Origin: Exophiala sp. HKRS030
Taxonomy: Eukaryota; Ascomycota; Eurotiomycetes; Chaetothyriales; Herpotrichiellaceae
Direction: 5' to 3'
Length of the DNA: 64,000 nt
NCBI GenBank assembly: GCA_023897205.1
Contig: JAHWDD010000007.1
Location: forward strand, 62,001-126,000
In this document: positions 1 through 11,806 of the stretch, piece after piece
How the letters are laid out: the number at the start of each line of letters is the position of its first letter
Position numbering within the stretch: the stretch's first letter is position 1
Position numbers and translations under genes: made by a program
Notes under the pieces: generated by a model
What the model saw: the letters and a program-made list of their open reading frames with translations, nothing else
Told to the model about the DNA's origin: nothing
Databases searched by the model: none

Positions 1-926
1 CAGCACGGGGACTTGTTGTAGGCTATATAGCTTTTGCGCAGGAGGATGAAAGGGCGAGGGACCTTCTTGTGGGACTGATCGTCGCTGAGGTGATATGGAC
101 GATTGTGAGGCAGTCACAGGCACCTGGGGAGGTACGAAGAGTGGGAGTGTCTGGCAAGTGTCAGCAAGGGGCCAAAGTGAGAAACTGTGGTATAACTCAC
201 CGAACTATCGAAAATGGGCTGTCCACGTCTACCATCCTGAAGCACGTTGGCAGTGGAAATTTCCGAGCTGACAAACTGCTCGCTTCTTGCTTTCCTGGAG
301 CCAGTGACTGAACCGCGCCCTGCCTCACTGTCACTGTAGCCATCTTCTTCATGGAAACTCCCATTGGCACTTGAGCCACGACTGGCCGTGGGAACATGGC
401 CTCCCTTTTGCTGCGATACACTACGGCGTCCTCGACCTTGTGTTGGAGAGACACTTCTCTTTCGAGCTAGCCGTGATGCAGGCCTTGAAGGAGAATGCGA
501 CTGTTCCCGCATATGAGGCGGTAGCATCTGAAATGGCTCACCCAGGCTCGGGCGACGCTTGGGTTCATACCCATTCTCATCGCCATAGTTGGGAAGAGGG
601 TATGCTCCCAGCGGCTGTTGTGGTGCTGGCACAATCCTCATATAAACAGTGGAGTCAGGAGGCAGATTTTCATAGGAGGGAATCAGTGTGATCCCCAGTG
701 CATCTTCAAAGCTCACTCCCCGGCCATCATATATGCCATAGAAGTTTTTCACTGTAGTGATGATGGACTCTGTACTGTCATGGTTGTTCAGCACCACCCG
801 AAGGGGAATGCGGGCTCGGGTCTTTAAGCCTTCATCAAGGAGCAGCTCAAAAGAGACCGACTTTGCTGGCGCCATCTTTTTGGGTGTATTGTGCTCTCCA
901 TTCGAGAGCAAGTTGGATACTTGCAT
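1..926 (-). CDS. Unrecognised fungal protein with a folded N-terminal domain and disordered tail (5' part only)
   Basis: The gene runs off the left edge of the window. Exon 1 is 926..201 (242 codons). A GTGAGT donor at 200 and an acceptor at 151 (branch-like GCTGAC just before it) bound a 50 bp intron. Exon 2 (150..1) stays open for 50 codons to the edge, so the C-terminus is missing. Residues about 18-100 look compact and mixed alpha/beta, with a VKNFYGIYDG-type stretch followed by GVSFEDA and VYMRIV. This could be a ubiquitin- or PB1-like fold, but that is a guess. The rest is rich in Ser, Arg and Pro and looks disordered. Translation may begin at 926 or at the second Met (875, sequence MAPAKSVSFELL), which matches the start of the compact region better. 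I do not recognise the family. A regulatory role is inferred only from the domain-plus-disorder layout. Confidence 0.7.
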
Positions 927-3900
927 TACTGCGAATGGGAGAATATAATCTTTTCTTCTCTTGGTAATCCTCCTTTTAGGTACAAATAGTCGGAAGAGTG
1001 AGGGCCGGCAGATAGGGTGGTAAATGTATGATCCGTTTTGGTTCGAAGGAGATGGATGTCCTGTATATTCGAATTAGCTTCTATAAGCGAAAGAAATACA
1101 GTTGGAAAGGGCTGTGTTCCCCCATGACCCGAAGCGTTGGGTAAGGATTGGAGGCGGTAGGCAGCGGTATGAGGGCAGTCAGTGGGCAAAAGTCGGTTGG
1201 CTTACAAAGAGCAAATGTGTGTGACAGTGATCGCGACTTCTTGCAGAACGTCCAGGATACTCTTGATCTGGAACAGAGGCTGCGCAAAGGCAATGATAAT
1301 GGCATCCGGCACTACCGCACAGGTATCGTAGAGGAGCGGAGCATTGGGTGTGCGACGATATGTGTGGAGGGTTGCAGAGGGGGCAAACGAACCTTAAGGT
1401 TCACTGCAGGACAGATAAATATACAGACTCTGTAGACAAGACAAAGAAAGGTCCTGAGGAATTGATGGACAAGTTGAAGAGTGACAGGAAGAGGTCAGGT
1501 CGAAGGAAGCAACGTCGAAACTGGCTGTGCTGAGAGACCCACCCTCGACACAAATGCGCCCGTACCTCGTACCACTGGAACGTGGTTTCGAAGGGTGTAG
1601 AAAACAGAAATTTAGAGCCCGGACAACTCAGAAATCACACCTAGCGGTTTCGAGGAGGATTTATTGAATAAGAATGAATGATCCTAAGGAGGCCTCTCAA
1701 GAGGTCGACTACGGTGCGACTGGATATTATGGCATTGGTTCCTATCTACCACCTCAAGCGAGGACCAACGTACTACAAGCCCGGTATTGCCCTGGTAGCG
1801 CTATCTTGTGACGGGATGTACATCCACCTGTAGACCAATTGAGTTCGCCGTGCGTCCAAAGCCAGTGTGTCTTGGTTAGCCATGTTGGGGTGGAAGTACT
1901 CTTGTACAGTGCTTGCTAGGATCCTTATAGCCGGTCCTCAGGCCAGTTGTACGCAGGGACGAAAATGATGCATGTCGGTCAGCACACCATCTGCGGTGCC
2001 GGGGGAAGAAATCCTTGAGTAAGCGGATCGGGAAAGTGAGGACAGCAGCAGGTTTGAGCCAGGCCAGGCGAGCCGTAGTACTTACTAAAAGGATCAAAAG
2101 CAAACCCCTCACTGACGCTGAAGAAATGCTGGCTGTAGTGCAGCGGCTTTGCGACGTCTGTTTGGTGAAGATTAGCAGTGAGCCGTAAAGGTGGAGTTAT
2201 GGGTTCCGTCCAGAGGCCGTGGTCAAGACACGCAAGCATGCCATCCAACCCGTTTGGCCAATCCAGGATGGACTTGAGCGTGGGCTGGCGCACTGGCTGC
2301 CACAAACCACACGACTAAAAAGGCCAATCCATGCAACTCCAGCCCACTGACCAAAGTCTCCTGAACACAGGCAACGGAGCTCTGCTAGTTGGCATGGTTG
2401 ATGCGACACTCACGGGGCGGTAAGGTAGCTAACGAGGTTCGCTGGCTGATTCCTGACGAGAGCCATCATGCACCAAACCACTCCCATGCGCTGATTCTCA
2501 TCCAGACACTCGCCCAAAAATGACGCTTGGCGCAGTGGCGGCGACGCTCGACCCCGGAGCAATTTCGCTGGTTTTATAACCCTTTGGTGCCCGTGCATTC
2601 ATCGCACACGAAGAATCTGCCCCGAGCGCTATTGTCGTCGCTATTAGTAGAGTCTTAGACACCTCGACATTGTACCAGTAGTAGATCTTATCCAAGATTG
2701 AGGTGTGTCAAGAATCCGCTATTGACCGTCCAACCACGAAACCCCCACATTCCAAGTGTGTTGCGAAAGGACGTCACGTATCGCCTCATTCCGGCTTGTT
2801 AACAAAGGAGTCAATATTACAGAGATGCTCATTCAGGCCAGTTTGCCATATCACGCGCGCCGCCTGATCCAGCTCTTGTGGTGGGTGGTGCCCAGGCAAG
2901 CCGAGGCCGACAGGGTGGTTGAGCACAAGTCGGCGCAAACGCGGCAGCCGAAAAAGCCAACTCTCTCGCGCCTAGAGAAGTGCGCAAATAATAATGACAA
3001 GGGCCGGAAGGCATAAATTATATAAATTGAGTTTGCCACTGCCACAAAGTCCGCTGGCTCTATGTTATATTTCCAGCACCAAAATTCCGAATGAAGTCTT
3101 CCTGATACCTAAAGAATGGTTTGAGATGTGAGACGCAGGTTGGTTTCGAAGGGACCGGCCAAATTACATCTGCACTATGCCAGCGATGCTCTGCGAGCGA
3201 TGTAATGATGAGATGTGACGCCTTCCAGACCTGCACCGACCTCCGCATCGAAGGCTATAGTAAATCAGGAGATGCACGGTTGAAACTTCTCACCGTATCA
3301 TGTAGACTTGTGATTCTCCAGGCATCGGTGGATTCTCGATGATTGGACGTGCGATCATGACATCGTTGAGGTGACTGAGTAAGCGCCGAGTGAGGGTGGT
3401 TCTAGGGCGAGCCAGTAATCGCAGAATTCTTCCCACGAGGCCACCTGAGAGAATGCTCAGTCGCATACATACCGGCTTCTATTTTGTCTGTTATCGGCCT
3501 CAATATCGTCCACCAGCACAATCGCAAGAAAAAGGCGACAGCAAATCTAGCAGATCGAGAGCTGAAAATTCCGTCCACGGTCATGTGACTGCGTGTCCGG
3601 TCGTGTCGCGTCGACGTCATTACAGCGTTGTTGCTATTCTATTCAGCCCGGGGAAATCGTGGATGGCCCAGATCGAAGCAGGGAGTGCGAACATACTGCT
3701 TGAATGTTCCAACAAAATTATGCGCATCTTTTTGCTGCTTTTTATGGAGTTGGACTGCAAAAATAATGTTCTGGGGGTTGGCTAGACTCGCGTTCTCCAG
3801 AAGCTTGTTGTCGATGGCCGAAATTGGAATAGTGGGATCTGGCCGAGTTAGCGTGTAGATCGCTCAAGAGCGGCAGCAAGTTGTTTTTGTTTACTCCGTT

Positions 3901-4203
3901 CCTGCAGGGCCATCATAATACTGCAATTCAATAAATCCAAGCCCAGATGTTTTGCTGTACACAATCCGTGCACTTTGCTGCAGCCATAGCTTCTTGCATC
4001 AGTACTCTTCCTCGCAATTGACTTTCCTCCTGTTTTTTCTTCCTCTCTGACAGCACTTCGACTCATGCTGCCATTTGCTTCGCGTTCTGAAAAGCATAGG
4101 GGCGCTGAGTCTCGATCAGCCTAGTCTTGGGACAACCTCGTTCAATTAAGTACTCGGCAGCTGCATAGGCTCCGATACGACTTTCGAGGACAAAATCGTC
4201 AAG
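927..4203. other. Gene-poor interval, 3.3 kb
   Basis: No reading frame here has a recognisable domain or splice-consistent extension. The longest is about 130 codons and looks random. The left end must hold the promoter of the minus-strand gene at 926, with a pyrimidine-rich tract on that strand, and the right end the promoter of the cyclin gene. I see no long repeat, transposon open frame, tRNA or rRNA. Confidence 0.5.
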
Positions 4204-6434
4204 ATGGATGTCAAGGTAAGCTCTTCTGCCTCTTGCACTCGACTTCGATCCCCTTAACGAACACGCGAACGGCTCTCAACGCCCACGCTGCCCGACCTCT
4301 GTAAGGCATCACCGCTAACTTGAAGAATAGCCTCATCGACCGATACGCATACGCGTAAACAATGATGAGAACCTCCCTCCTGTCGGCCACAATACCAAAA
4401 CAATTCACCAGCGAAATAAATCAAGTCCTGCACTGACCGGTTTGCCCCCGACTCAGGGACTCGCAGCTGGAGCTAAACGGAAGGTTTTTGGGGACGTGAG
4501 CAACACTGCTACAAGTGTAAAACCAAGCAAAGATGACCTCGCTTTGCAGAACAAAGCCGTTTCGCAGCCAACTATCAAGCCTCTGTATGAGAGGAAATCG
4601 ACCAGTCTGCTGAGACCAGCTCAGAGACCACTATCCGTCTCTGGTTTGCGGACATTCTTCTCTGGTGGAAGCAACAATGCAGCCTCTGACAATGCAGTTA
4701 CTGTGCCAGGGGAGGGCATTGGGCTTCATTCACAGGCTCCAGGTGGCAAGAAGACATTGACCAAGCGACACACTGCGATCTTCAAAGATAATCGTCTAGT
4801 CACGGTGCAAGAAACGGAATCCACGAGCGTGCAGTCAAACACCATCAATGAGCTACCCAAAGGAAAAGACGTGGTGGAACTTACGCATCTCGACTCTCAG
4901 CCGCTGCCTTGTCTCCTCCCGTCAACATCGCAGACTCTCGTTGAGCCTAGTAAAGAAGTCTCAGAACCTCGATCAGAGATCAGCTTACCAGGAATTGATG
5001 AAGTCAGCTTGGAGCCTGCGGTTGCTCGCGAAGTGAACAATGACCGCTACGTTAGAGAAGCCGTCACAACCATCTCAGAGCTCCCTGGCCCTCCTGTCAA
5101 TTCACATTACGATCTTCACAAAACCTCAACCGCCCTCCCACCTCTTTCCATCAACACCAGTGCTCCAGCTCCAGCAGCGACATCACAACAGATGGCTGTC
5201 GCGAAACTTGTCAACCCAGTTGACACCATTCCTCCTCTTCTCTCGCACAATAATTACGTTATCGCACCGGTTGAACAAGAGGAGCATTGGGAAGAAGAAG
5301 AAGAAGAAGAAGAAGAAGAAGAAGAAGACGAGGACAACTACGAAGAAGAAGGCTATGTGACGGCTAGGTCATTTCGATCTAGAGGCGACAATACAACTGG
5401 CGGTGCTACGGCTGTGTTGTTTCCTCAGATGAACCAGCGCATTCGTAAGGAGCTTTCCCAGGCAAAACAACTGGTCGAGGCAACTCGGTCTCCTGAAGAA
5501 CTCGAAGACGAGAGCTTTGACACAAGTATGGTGGCCGAATATGGAGATGAGATCTTCGATTACATGAAGTCTCGAGAACTGAAGTTGCTACCCAACGCTC
5601 ACTACATGGACAACCAACATGAAATCCAATGGTCGATGCGTTCGGTCTTGATGGACTGGCTCGTGCAAGTGCATCTGCGCTTCAACTTGCTGCCGGAAAC
5701 TCTGTTCCTGACTGTCAACTACATCGATCGCTTCTTGTCCTGCAAAGCCGTTTCCCTCGGCAAACTGCAACTCGTTGGTGCAACAGCCATCTTCATTGCT
5801 GCCAAGTATGAAGAAATCAATTGCCCGTCTGTTCAAGAGATTGTGTACATGGTTGATGGCGGTTACACCATTGATGAAATCCTCAAGGCCGAACGCTTCA
5901 TGCTCACGATGCTTCATTTCGAGCTAGGATGGCCGGGTCCGATGAGCTTTCTGCGGAGGATCAGCAAGGCTGACGACTACGATCTCGAGACCAGGACATT
6001 GGCCAAGTATTTCTTGGAGGTTACACTCATGGACGAGCGCTTTATTGGTAGCCCACCAAGCTTCACAGCGGCAGCGTCTCACTGTCTCGCACGCCTCATG
6101 CTCCGCAAAGGAACCTGGGTAAGTGTTGAATTCACGTCGTGATTCAACATCTACTGACCTTTTTCAGACTGCTCATCACGTTTACTATTCTGGATACACA
6201 TATTCACAGGTCGAGCCTCTTGTGAGTCTCTTATTGGAGTGCTGTGACGATCCTCGCAAGCACCACAGTGCAGTATTCAACAAATATTGCGATAAGCGCT
6301 ACAAACGAGCATCTGCCTTTGTGGAGACAGAGATTCAGAGAGGATTCCAGCTACCCGACTACGGTGCTGCGGTATTTTTACCTCAACCACCTGCACTTCC
6401 ATACTATGACAGCATTTCTTACTACCGCACCTGA
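4204..6434 (+). CDS. nimE: G2/mitotic-specific cyclin B (NimE/Cdc13 type)
   Basis: B-type cyclins activate Cdk1 (NimX/Cdc2) for entry into mitosis and are destroyed through APC/C. The model is three exons: 4204..4215, 4457..6118 and 6168..6434 (646 aa), all phase 0. Exon 1 encodes only MDVK before GTAAGC. Intron 1 (241 bp) ends CTGACC...ACTCAG, and intron 2 is 49 bp (GTAAGT...TTTTCAG). After splicing, R12-K-V-F-G-D-V-S-N20 forms a destruction box with Phe at the usual Leu position. A disordered region follows, with a run of 12 Glu from (GAA)12 at 5291-5326. The two cyclin boxes lie in the last 270 residues, with the hallmark MRSVLMDWLVQVH, YIDRFLS and AAKYEEI motifs. The C-terminal FFVETEI-like helix is in exon 3. 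A start at 4442 is unlikely because that codon is TTG. The family assignment is firm; orthology to nimE is inferred. Confidence 0.93.
5291..5326 (+). repeat. (GAA)12 coding microsatellite in cyclin B
   Basis: Twelve perfect GAA codons after a Trp codon encode an uninterrupted glutamate run, continued by further acidic residues (DEDNYEEE). The tract lies between the destruction box and the cyclin boxes, in a region expected to be disordered. Length variation between strains is likely. Confidence 0.97.
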
Positions 6435-7387
6435 GAATATGCCTCGAAGCATTTCTACTCGCATGATGATGACCACCATCGGGCACGCCATAATGAATGA
6501 CGCATGGCCTCAAAATGCACGAGAGATAGATTTCACTTCCTCTTCCTCATGAAGTCATCTGCACCCACCATTTGCATGAGATGGAACCAGTTGCTTAGGC
6601 AACTGACATTCGAAACTCATCTTACGACGACACGAACTTATGACCCACTAATCAATATCAATGCCATTGGCCGGCGACAGAAACGGGCATGGACCATTTT
6701 CACTTTTCGGTACCATTGTCAGTGACACAATTTTCAGGGCGAATTGTCAAACTCGAGGGGAGAGGATTGGAGATGGCAACGGCGCTGGAGTAAATGTACT
6801 GCAACCTTCGAGGCGAGGAAATGGTTGACTGCAAGCTCTTGACGTGATTTCGATTTTCAGCGAGGCAACAAAAATCGTGCTGTAGCGGAACTAATGCAAC
6901 TAATACTCTTGGAGAGAATGAAATAGCTGCCCTTCTACTTTTTGCGTGCTTGGTCTTTAGTGTCCGTATGCCAGTACAATGTATCTCTTGAAAAGGGGTA
7001 AACCAGGCTGAGTTGCAGCCTCGCGGCTGTTCTCAGCCTGATACGGAGGAGCATTCCCCTACTTACCTACTTTTGCCGCAGCCCTCTTTGATTTCTTCTA
7101 TCCTAATTAGTGAAAAGTCAGTAATCAGTGTATCCTGCTAATCTTTGTACAAGTCCCAAGATTTTTGAGATCTCAATGGTCTAGCAAACTACCAATTGGA
7201 CCTAGGGTAATTGTTTACTCAGCACCGATTTTCAGGATGACGACGTCGTCGCAGTGACATATCATACTCTTGGCGCCGCTTTTGGATATTTTTCTTTCAA
7301 TCGACCCCCATTGAAGTTGTCGAGGAGCTGATCGCCACATGATCACTCTGACTGTCGAGTTCAACACCGAAAACCCAAGTCGTACAC
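6435..7387 (+). other. Intergenic, cyclin B 3' region and helicase promoter
   Basis: About 950 bp between two tandem plus-strand genes. The reading frames after the cyclin stop are short and have no family signature. It should hold the cyclin 3' UTR and the helicase promoter. I see no distinct element. Confidence 0.5.
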
Positions 7388-10300
7388 ATGGCTCCTAAGA
7401 AAGGTTCTGCGTCAGCAAAGGGTAATGCCTCAAAAAAGTCATCTGCCCCGCCAGTACCAGACAGTGAACACATTGTCTTCACAAATTCGCAACAGGATAA
7501 GAAGAAAAAAGATGCAAATCAGCCCGAGGGCCCGCCACGCCCAGACGCTCGCAAGGTGATCGGAGGTCAGTCATGGACAGGCAAGCTACCTGTCAACCTT
7601 CTCTCCGAACATTGTCAAAGGCAAAAATGGAATAAGCCCGATTACCAGGGTCGACAGGTCTCCGGAAGTAATGGAGAAAAGATGCATCGATCTTGGGTCG
7701 TTCTATCGAAGACAGATCCGAAAACTGGCGATGTCACGAGATTGCCTTCCTTTCAGCTTCCTACCTCCTCAGCACATCTAGCAGATCAACCCACAGCTCT
7801 CGAGGCTCGACATTTTGCTGCGGCCTATGCTCTTTTCCGTATATCGAGCATGAAAAATCTCTCCATGGCCTTACCTCCGTTTTATCGGGATCTTTGGAAG
7901 GGCGATTTTCAACGTCTGAAGGAGGAAGATGTGAAAGAAGATAGGGCCTGGAAGTATGATGCCGATCCTTTTGCAGCGGAGGTAAAACGACAGGAGATCA
8001 AAGCCAAAGTCGAGAAGAGGAAGCAAGAACAATTAGCGGCACCGCCCAAAATTGAGCCTCTGAGTTTGGTCAACTCAAGTGCTAGCGGAATCACTCTGAA
8101 AGGATGGGATCGTGCGCCCCGAATTGAATTAGGGCAGAGCTCCCGTATGCGCTTAGAATCCATCATTCGGACCAAAAGTACCTGGAACACCGCTGGCACC
8201 AAGATGACGAAAGCGGAACGGGTATCGATCGTCTCAGACCTAGCAAAATCCGGATTTCTTCCGAGTCACATTCAAGAAGCCTTGGACTATTGTGGTAGCC
8301 GAGAAGAAGTTCTAGAATGGCTGCTTATATATCTACCCGAAGATTCACTACCGAGTTGGAGCTTTCCTCCTGGTTACCATGCTGGTGTATCTCTTGTCAC
8401 CAGTGACCTTTCCACTGATGCTAAGGTCAAGAGACTAAGTGAGGGTGGCTATTCCAGCCAGTTGTGTCTTCAGGCACTCCGAGACAATGATGGGAGCGAG
8501 GCTTTGGCTATGGAAGCGCTCCAGTTCAGCCTTGCGCCTCCAAAGTCGGATATACGCACTGATCTCCCATCAGATGCCGATCTGTGGGCGGAAGAGATGA
8601 CAGCACTGGAAGCTATTTTCGCTGAGAGAGTCACAGTTGCTGACAAGAGTCAGTTTTCAATCAAAGTAACACCATCTAGCTCGCTTCAGTCTACACTCAT
8701 GTTCCGCCTTCCAAAACATGGATATCCGATATGCACCCCACCCATTCTTGTGATTCACGATACAAAGATGCCAAGCTATGTTCGCTTGAGCATCATCAAA
8801 CGGGCAGTGGAGTTCGCACAAGAAAATTTACTTGGGGATCAAATGGTATTCAGCCTGATCGAATGGCTAGAAGAGTCGATTCCCAAGATTGTTGAGCAGC
8901 CGGGGAAGCTCGTTGATCTGGAGATTTCTAGAACCTCGTTCACAGTACAACGACTCTCTGACGGCCATCTAGACGCCACCTACAAACGCAAGAAGAGACT
9001 CGATAGAACGCATCAACGGGATATGCGATCTAATAGCTTGATCTATGAGGCGTGGAAGGTCAGACAGGACTCGGAGGCCCAGAAGAAGATGTTGGCTTCA
9101 AGAGAAAAACTGCCTGCGTGGGCGAAAAGACATACGATCATTGAGGAGATTGACCGTCACCAAGTCACATTAATCACTGGTGAGACAGGTTCCGGCAAGT
9201 CTACGCAAGCTATTCAATTTGTCCTTGACGATGCTATACAGAAAATGAAGGGCTCATCAGCCAATCTCATTTGTACACAGCCAAGACGTGTCGCAGCATT
9301 GTCACTTTGTGATCGAGTAGGTGCAGAGAGATGCATCATCGAGGGTGATGAGGTAGGCTACATCATCAGAGGAGATTCAAAGGCCTCTGCGAATACAAAA
9401 ATCACCTTCCAAACGACCGGTGTACTTCTCCGGCGCTTACAAGGAGCGGAAAATGTCAAGGCAGCATTGGCCAACGTCAGCCATATCTTCGTCGACGAGG
9501 TTCACGAACGCTCACTGGATACAGATTTCCTGCTTGCTCTTCTGCGTGATGCATTGCCTGTATTGCCGCATCTCAAAATTGTCCTCATGAGCGCAACATT
9601 GAATGCTGACACGTTCGCGAACTACTTTGGTGGTAGCCGAAGTGTAGGTAGGGTTCATGTAGAGGGACGAACTTACCCTGTACAAGACTTTTATCTTGAC
9701 GATGTCATTCATCTCACCCAAAACGAAAGCAATCATGCTGTCTCTGCTGCTTCGGAAGGCCTCCCATCGTTTGACGTTGGCAGAGCAATTCAAAATCTAG
9801 GCATGGGCATCAACTATCGGCTCATTGCCGATCTTGTCCAGCACATTGACAAAGATCTTGGAAACAATTCAGGCGGTGTCCTGGTCTTTGTGCCCGGTAC
9901 CATGGAAATTGATCGTTGCCAACGTGCCCTCAGTGATTTACCTGGTGTCCATAGCCTCCCACTGCACGCATCTCTCACCCCTGCAGAGCAACGGATGGTG
10001 TTCAAACGACCACCTCCCGGTAAGCGGAAAGTCGTGGTGGCCACAAACGTCGCCGAAACGTCCATCACCATCGAGGACATCGTCGCGGTCATCGATACCG
10101 GCAAAGTCAAGGAGACAAACTACGATCCGACTTCGAACGTTGTCCGCCTCGAAGAAGTCTGGGCGTCACAGGCCGCATGCAAACAGCGGCGGGGCCGTGC
10201 TGGTAGAGTGCAGGCAGGAAAATGCTACAAACTATTCACACGGAATGTCGAGCAGAACATGCTCGCAGCCACCACGCCCGAAATGCACCGCACGCCACTC

Positions 10301-11416
10301 GAGCAACTTTGTCTTTCGGTCAAGGCGACGGGGTCAGAGAGGAACGTAGAGGAGTTTCTGGCCCGGACGATCTCTCCGCCCGACAGTCGCGCGGTGGCCA
10401 CGGCGATGCGAACATTGAAACGGATGGGCGCCTTGGAGAACGAACGGCTCACCGGTCTCGGCACATACTTGGCCATGATCCCAGCCGATCTACGCTGCGC
10501 TAAACTCCTCATCTACGGCGTCTTGTTCGAGTGCCTCGACCCATGTTTGACCATCGCCGCCATTCTCACGACGAAATCGCCCTTTGTCAGTCCCCGGGAC
10601 AAACGCGACGAGGCCAAGGAGGCGAGATTATCGTTCTCGTCGTCGTCCGACGGTGATCTCATTCTCGACTGTGCCGCGTTTGAACAGTGGAAGGAACACT
10701 CGAGCACGACGACATCGCGGTACCGGGCCCTGCAAGACTGGTGTGGCAGTAGATTCTTGTCCCTCCAGACGTTGAGGGACATTGATTCTACGAGACGACA
10801 GCTACGAGACTCGCTCGTCGAGAGCGGTCTGCTTCCTGTGGATTACTCTAGGGTTGTCACGACGAGGTTCAACAAGCGCAGGGGAAATACCATGTTGTTG
10901 CGCGCCTTGATCGCGGGGGCGCTGAATCCTCAGATCGCTCGGATCCAGATGCCCGACAAAAAGTACATCGCGTCAGTGTCCGGAGCAAAAGAGCTCGACG
11001 CGGAAGCCAAGGCGATCAAGTACTTCAACGAGGAAAACGGGAGGGTGTTTGTGCATCCCAGCTCGGTGCTGTTCGACGCGCAAGGCTTCTCTGGCGCCGC
11101 GGCCTTTGTGAGTTACTTCACCAAGATGGAGACGAGCAAGACGTTCATCAGGGATCTGACGCCGTTGAACGCCTACGCGCTATTATTGTTCGGTGGACCC
11201 ATCGAGATCGACACGTCGGGCCAAGGGCTGGTGGTCGACGGGTGGTTGAAGTTGAAAGGGTGGGCGAGGATCGGGGTCCTCGCGTCCAGACTGCGCCTCT
11301 TGCTCGACGACGAATTGACGAGGAGAATCGATTCGGTCGATCCTTCGAGTCAAGACGATGAAGGTCTATTCGACATTGTCAGGCAGCTGGTGGAGTTGAA
11401 CGGTCAGGATAAGTAA
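7388..11416 (+). CDS. DExH-box RNA helicase with UBA and RWD domains (Ucp12/YLR419W type, DHX29/DHX57 relatives)
   Basis: A single-exon gene of 1342 codons. The N-terminus is Lys/Ser-rich. A UBA-like segment lies near residues 285-320 (VSDLAKSGFLPSHIQEAL, then the CGSREEVLEWLL helix). An RWD-like domain follows at about 395-505 (AEEMTALEAIFAE). The helicase core starts near 575: Walker A GETGSGKST at about 598-606, DEVH at about 703-706, SAT at about 735, and motif VI QRRGRAGR near 931. Winged-helix/ratchet (HA2) and OB-fold regions complete the C-terminus. The DEVH box and the UBA-RWD-helicase order match S. pombe Ucp12 and S. cerevisiae YLR419W, relatives of animal DHX29/DHX57, which act in translation or RNA remodelling. 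The exact role is not known from sequence. Codon use becomes clearly GC-richer from about 10,020 to the stop. Confidence 0.93.
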   Translation: MAPKKGSASAKGNASKKSSAPPVPDSEHIVFTNSQQDKKKKDANQPEGPPRPDARKVIGGQSWTGKLPVNLLSEHCQRQKWNKPDYQGRQVSGSNGEKMHRSWVVLSKTDPKTGDVTRLPSFQLPTSSAHLADQPTALEARHFAAAYALFRISSMKNLSMALPPFYRDLWKGDFQRLKEEDVKEDRAWKYDADPFAAEVKRQEIKAKVEKRKQEQLAAPPKIEPLSLVNSSASGITLKGWDRAPRIELGQSSRMRLESIIRTKSTWNTAGTKMTKAERVSIVSDLAKSGFLPSHIQEALDYCGSREEVLEWLLIYLPEDSLPSWSFPPGYHAGVSLVTSDLSTDAKVKRLSEGGYSSQLCLQALRDNDGSEALAMEALQFSLAPPKSDIRTDLPSDADLWAEEMTALEAIFAERVTVADKSQFSIKVTPSSSLQSTLMFRLPKHGYPICTPPILVIHDTKMPSYVRLSIIKRAVEFAQENLLGDQMVFSLIEWLEESIPKIVEQPGKLVDLEISRTSFTVQRLSDGHLDATYKRKKRLDRTHQRDMRSNSLIYEAWKVRQDSEAQKKMLASREKLPAWAKRHTIIEEIDRHQVTLITGETGSGKSTQAIQFVLDDAIQKMKGSSANLICTQPRRVAALSLCDRVGAERCIIEGDEVGYIIRGDSKASANTKITFQTTGVLLRRLQGAENVKAALANVSHIFVDEVHERSLDTDFLLALLRDALPVLPHLKIVLMSATLNADTFANYFGGSRSVGRVHVEGRTYPVQDFYLDDVIHLTQNESNHAVSAASEGLPSFDVGRAIQNLGMGINYRLIADLVQHIDKDLGNNSGGVLVFVPGTMEIDRCQRALSDLPGVHSLPLHASLTPAEQRMVFKRPPPGKRKVVVATNVAETSITIEDIVAVIDTGKVKETNYDPTSNVVRLEEVWASQAACKQRRGRAGRVQAGKCYKLFTRNVEQNMLAATTPEMHRTPLEQLCLSVKATGSERNVEEFLARTISPPDSRAVATAMRTLKRMGALENERLTGLGTYLAMIPADLRCAKLLIYGVLFECLDPCLTIAAILTTKSPFVSPRDKRDEAKEARLSFSSSSDGDLILDCAAFEQWKEHSSTTTSRYRALQDWCGSRFLSLQTLRDIDSTRRQLRDSLVESGLLPVDYSRVVTTRFNKRRGNTMLLRALIAGALNPQIARIQMPDKKYIASVSGAKELDAEAKAIKYFNEENGRVFVHPSSVLFDAQGFSGAAAFVSYFTKMETSKTFIRDLTPLNAYALLLFGGPIEIDTSGQGLVVDGWLKLKGWARIGVLASRLRLLLDDELTRRIDSVDPSSQDDEGLFDIVRQLVELNGQDK

Positions 11417-11806
11417 GTAGAGGCTATCACGCCATTCTCGAAGTCAGCCCGGTACTACTGAGGGCCGGATATGTCATATACTATATACTCATACGGGCCA
11501 TGATTGATGCACAACTGTATGCATGTATATTTTCTCACTCGAAGACGTCACAAAGTGCTGCAGCCTTGGTCCTAATGACTTGCGGGCCGAGGTAAAAATA
11601 CAATGCTTCTAGGTAGCCGAGCTCGCGCTTCGTGTGCTACTCAGAAGGGGGAAATGCGGAGGTGACAACTACTAATAAACCGGGACCTTGGGGGTTCGTC
11701 GGTAGTATTATTATTCCGTAGTCATCACTTTATTCAACTCGTTGATACATACGAAGTATCCGTTGAAGAAATCGTCAGGCTCTGTGCGTACAAAGTCACC
11801 GCAACG
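11417..11806 (+). other. Intergenic, helicase 3' end and MDR gene promoter
   Basis: About 390 bp between tandem plus-strand genes. It is AT-rich around 11,470-11,540 (tata-rich, plausibly the helicase 3' UTR/polyadenylation region). No further feature is visible. Confidence 0.4.

Noticed and set aside
927..4203. Transposon or RIP-mutated relic in the gene-poor interval
   Set aside because: I looked for long frames, terminal repeats and AT-rich, TA-dense DNA and saw none that stands out.
4442..4456. Cyclin B start at 4442
   Set aside because: The codon is TTG and the bases end in a splice acceptor. Joining to ATG 4204 across GTAAGC...ACTCAG keeps the frame.
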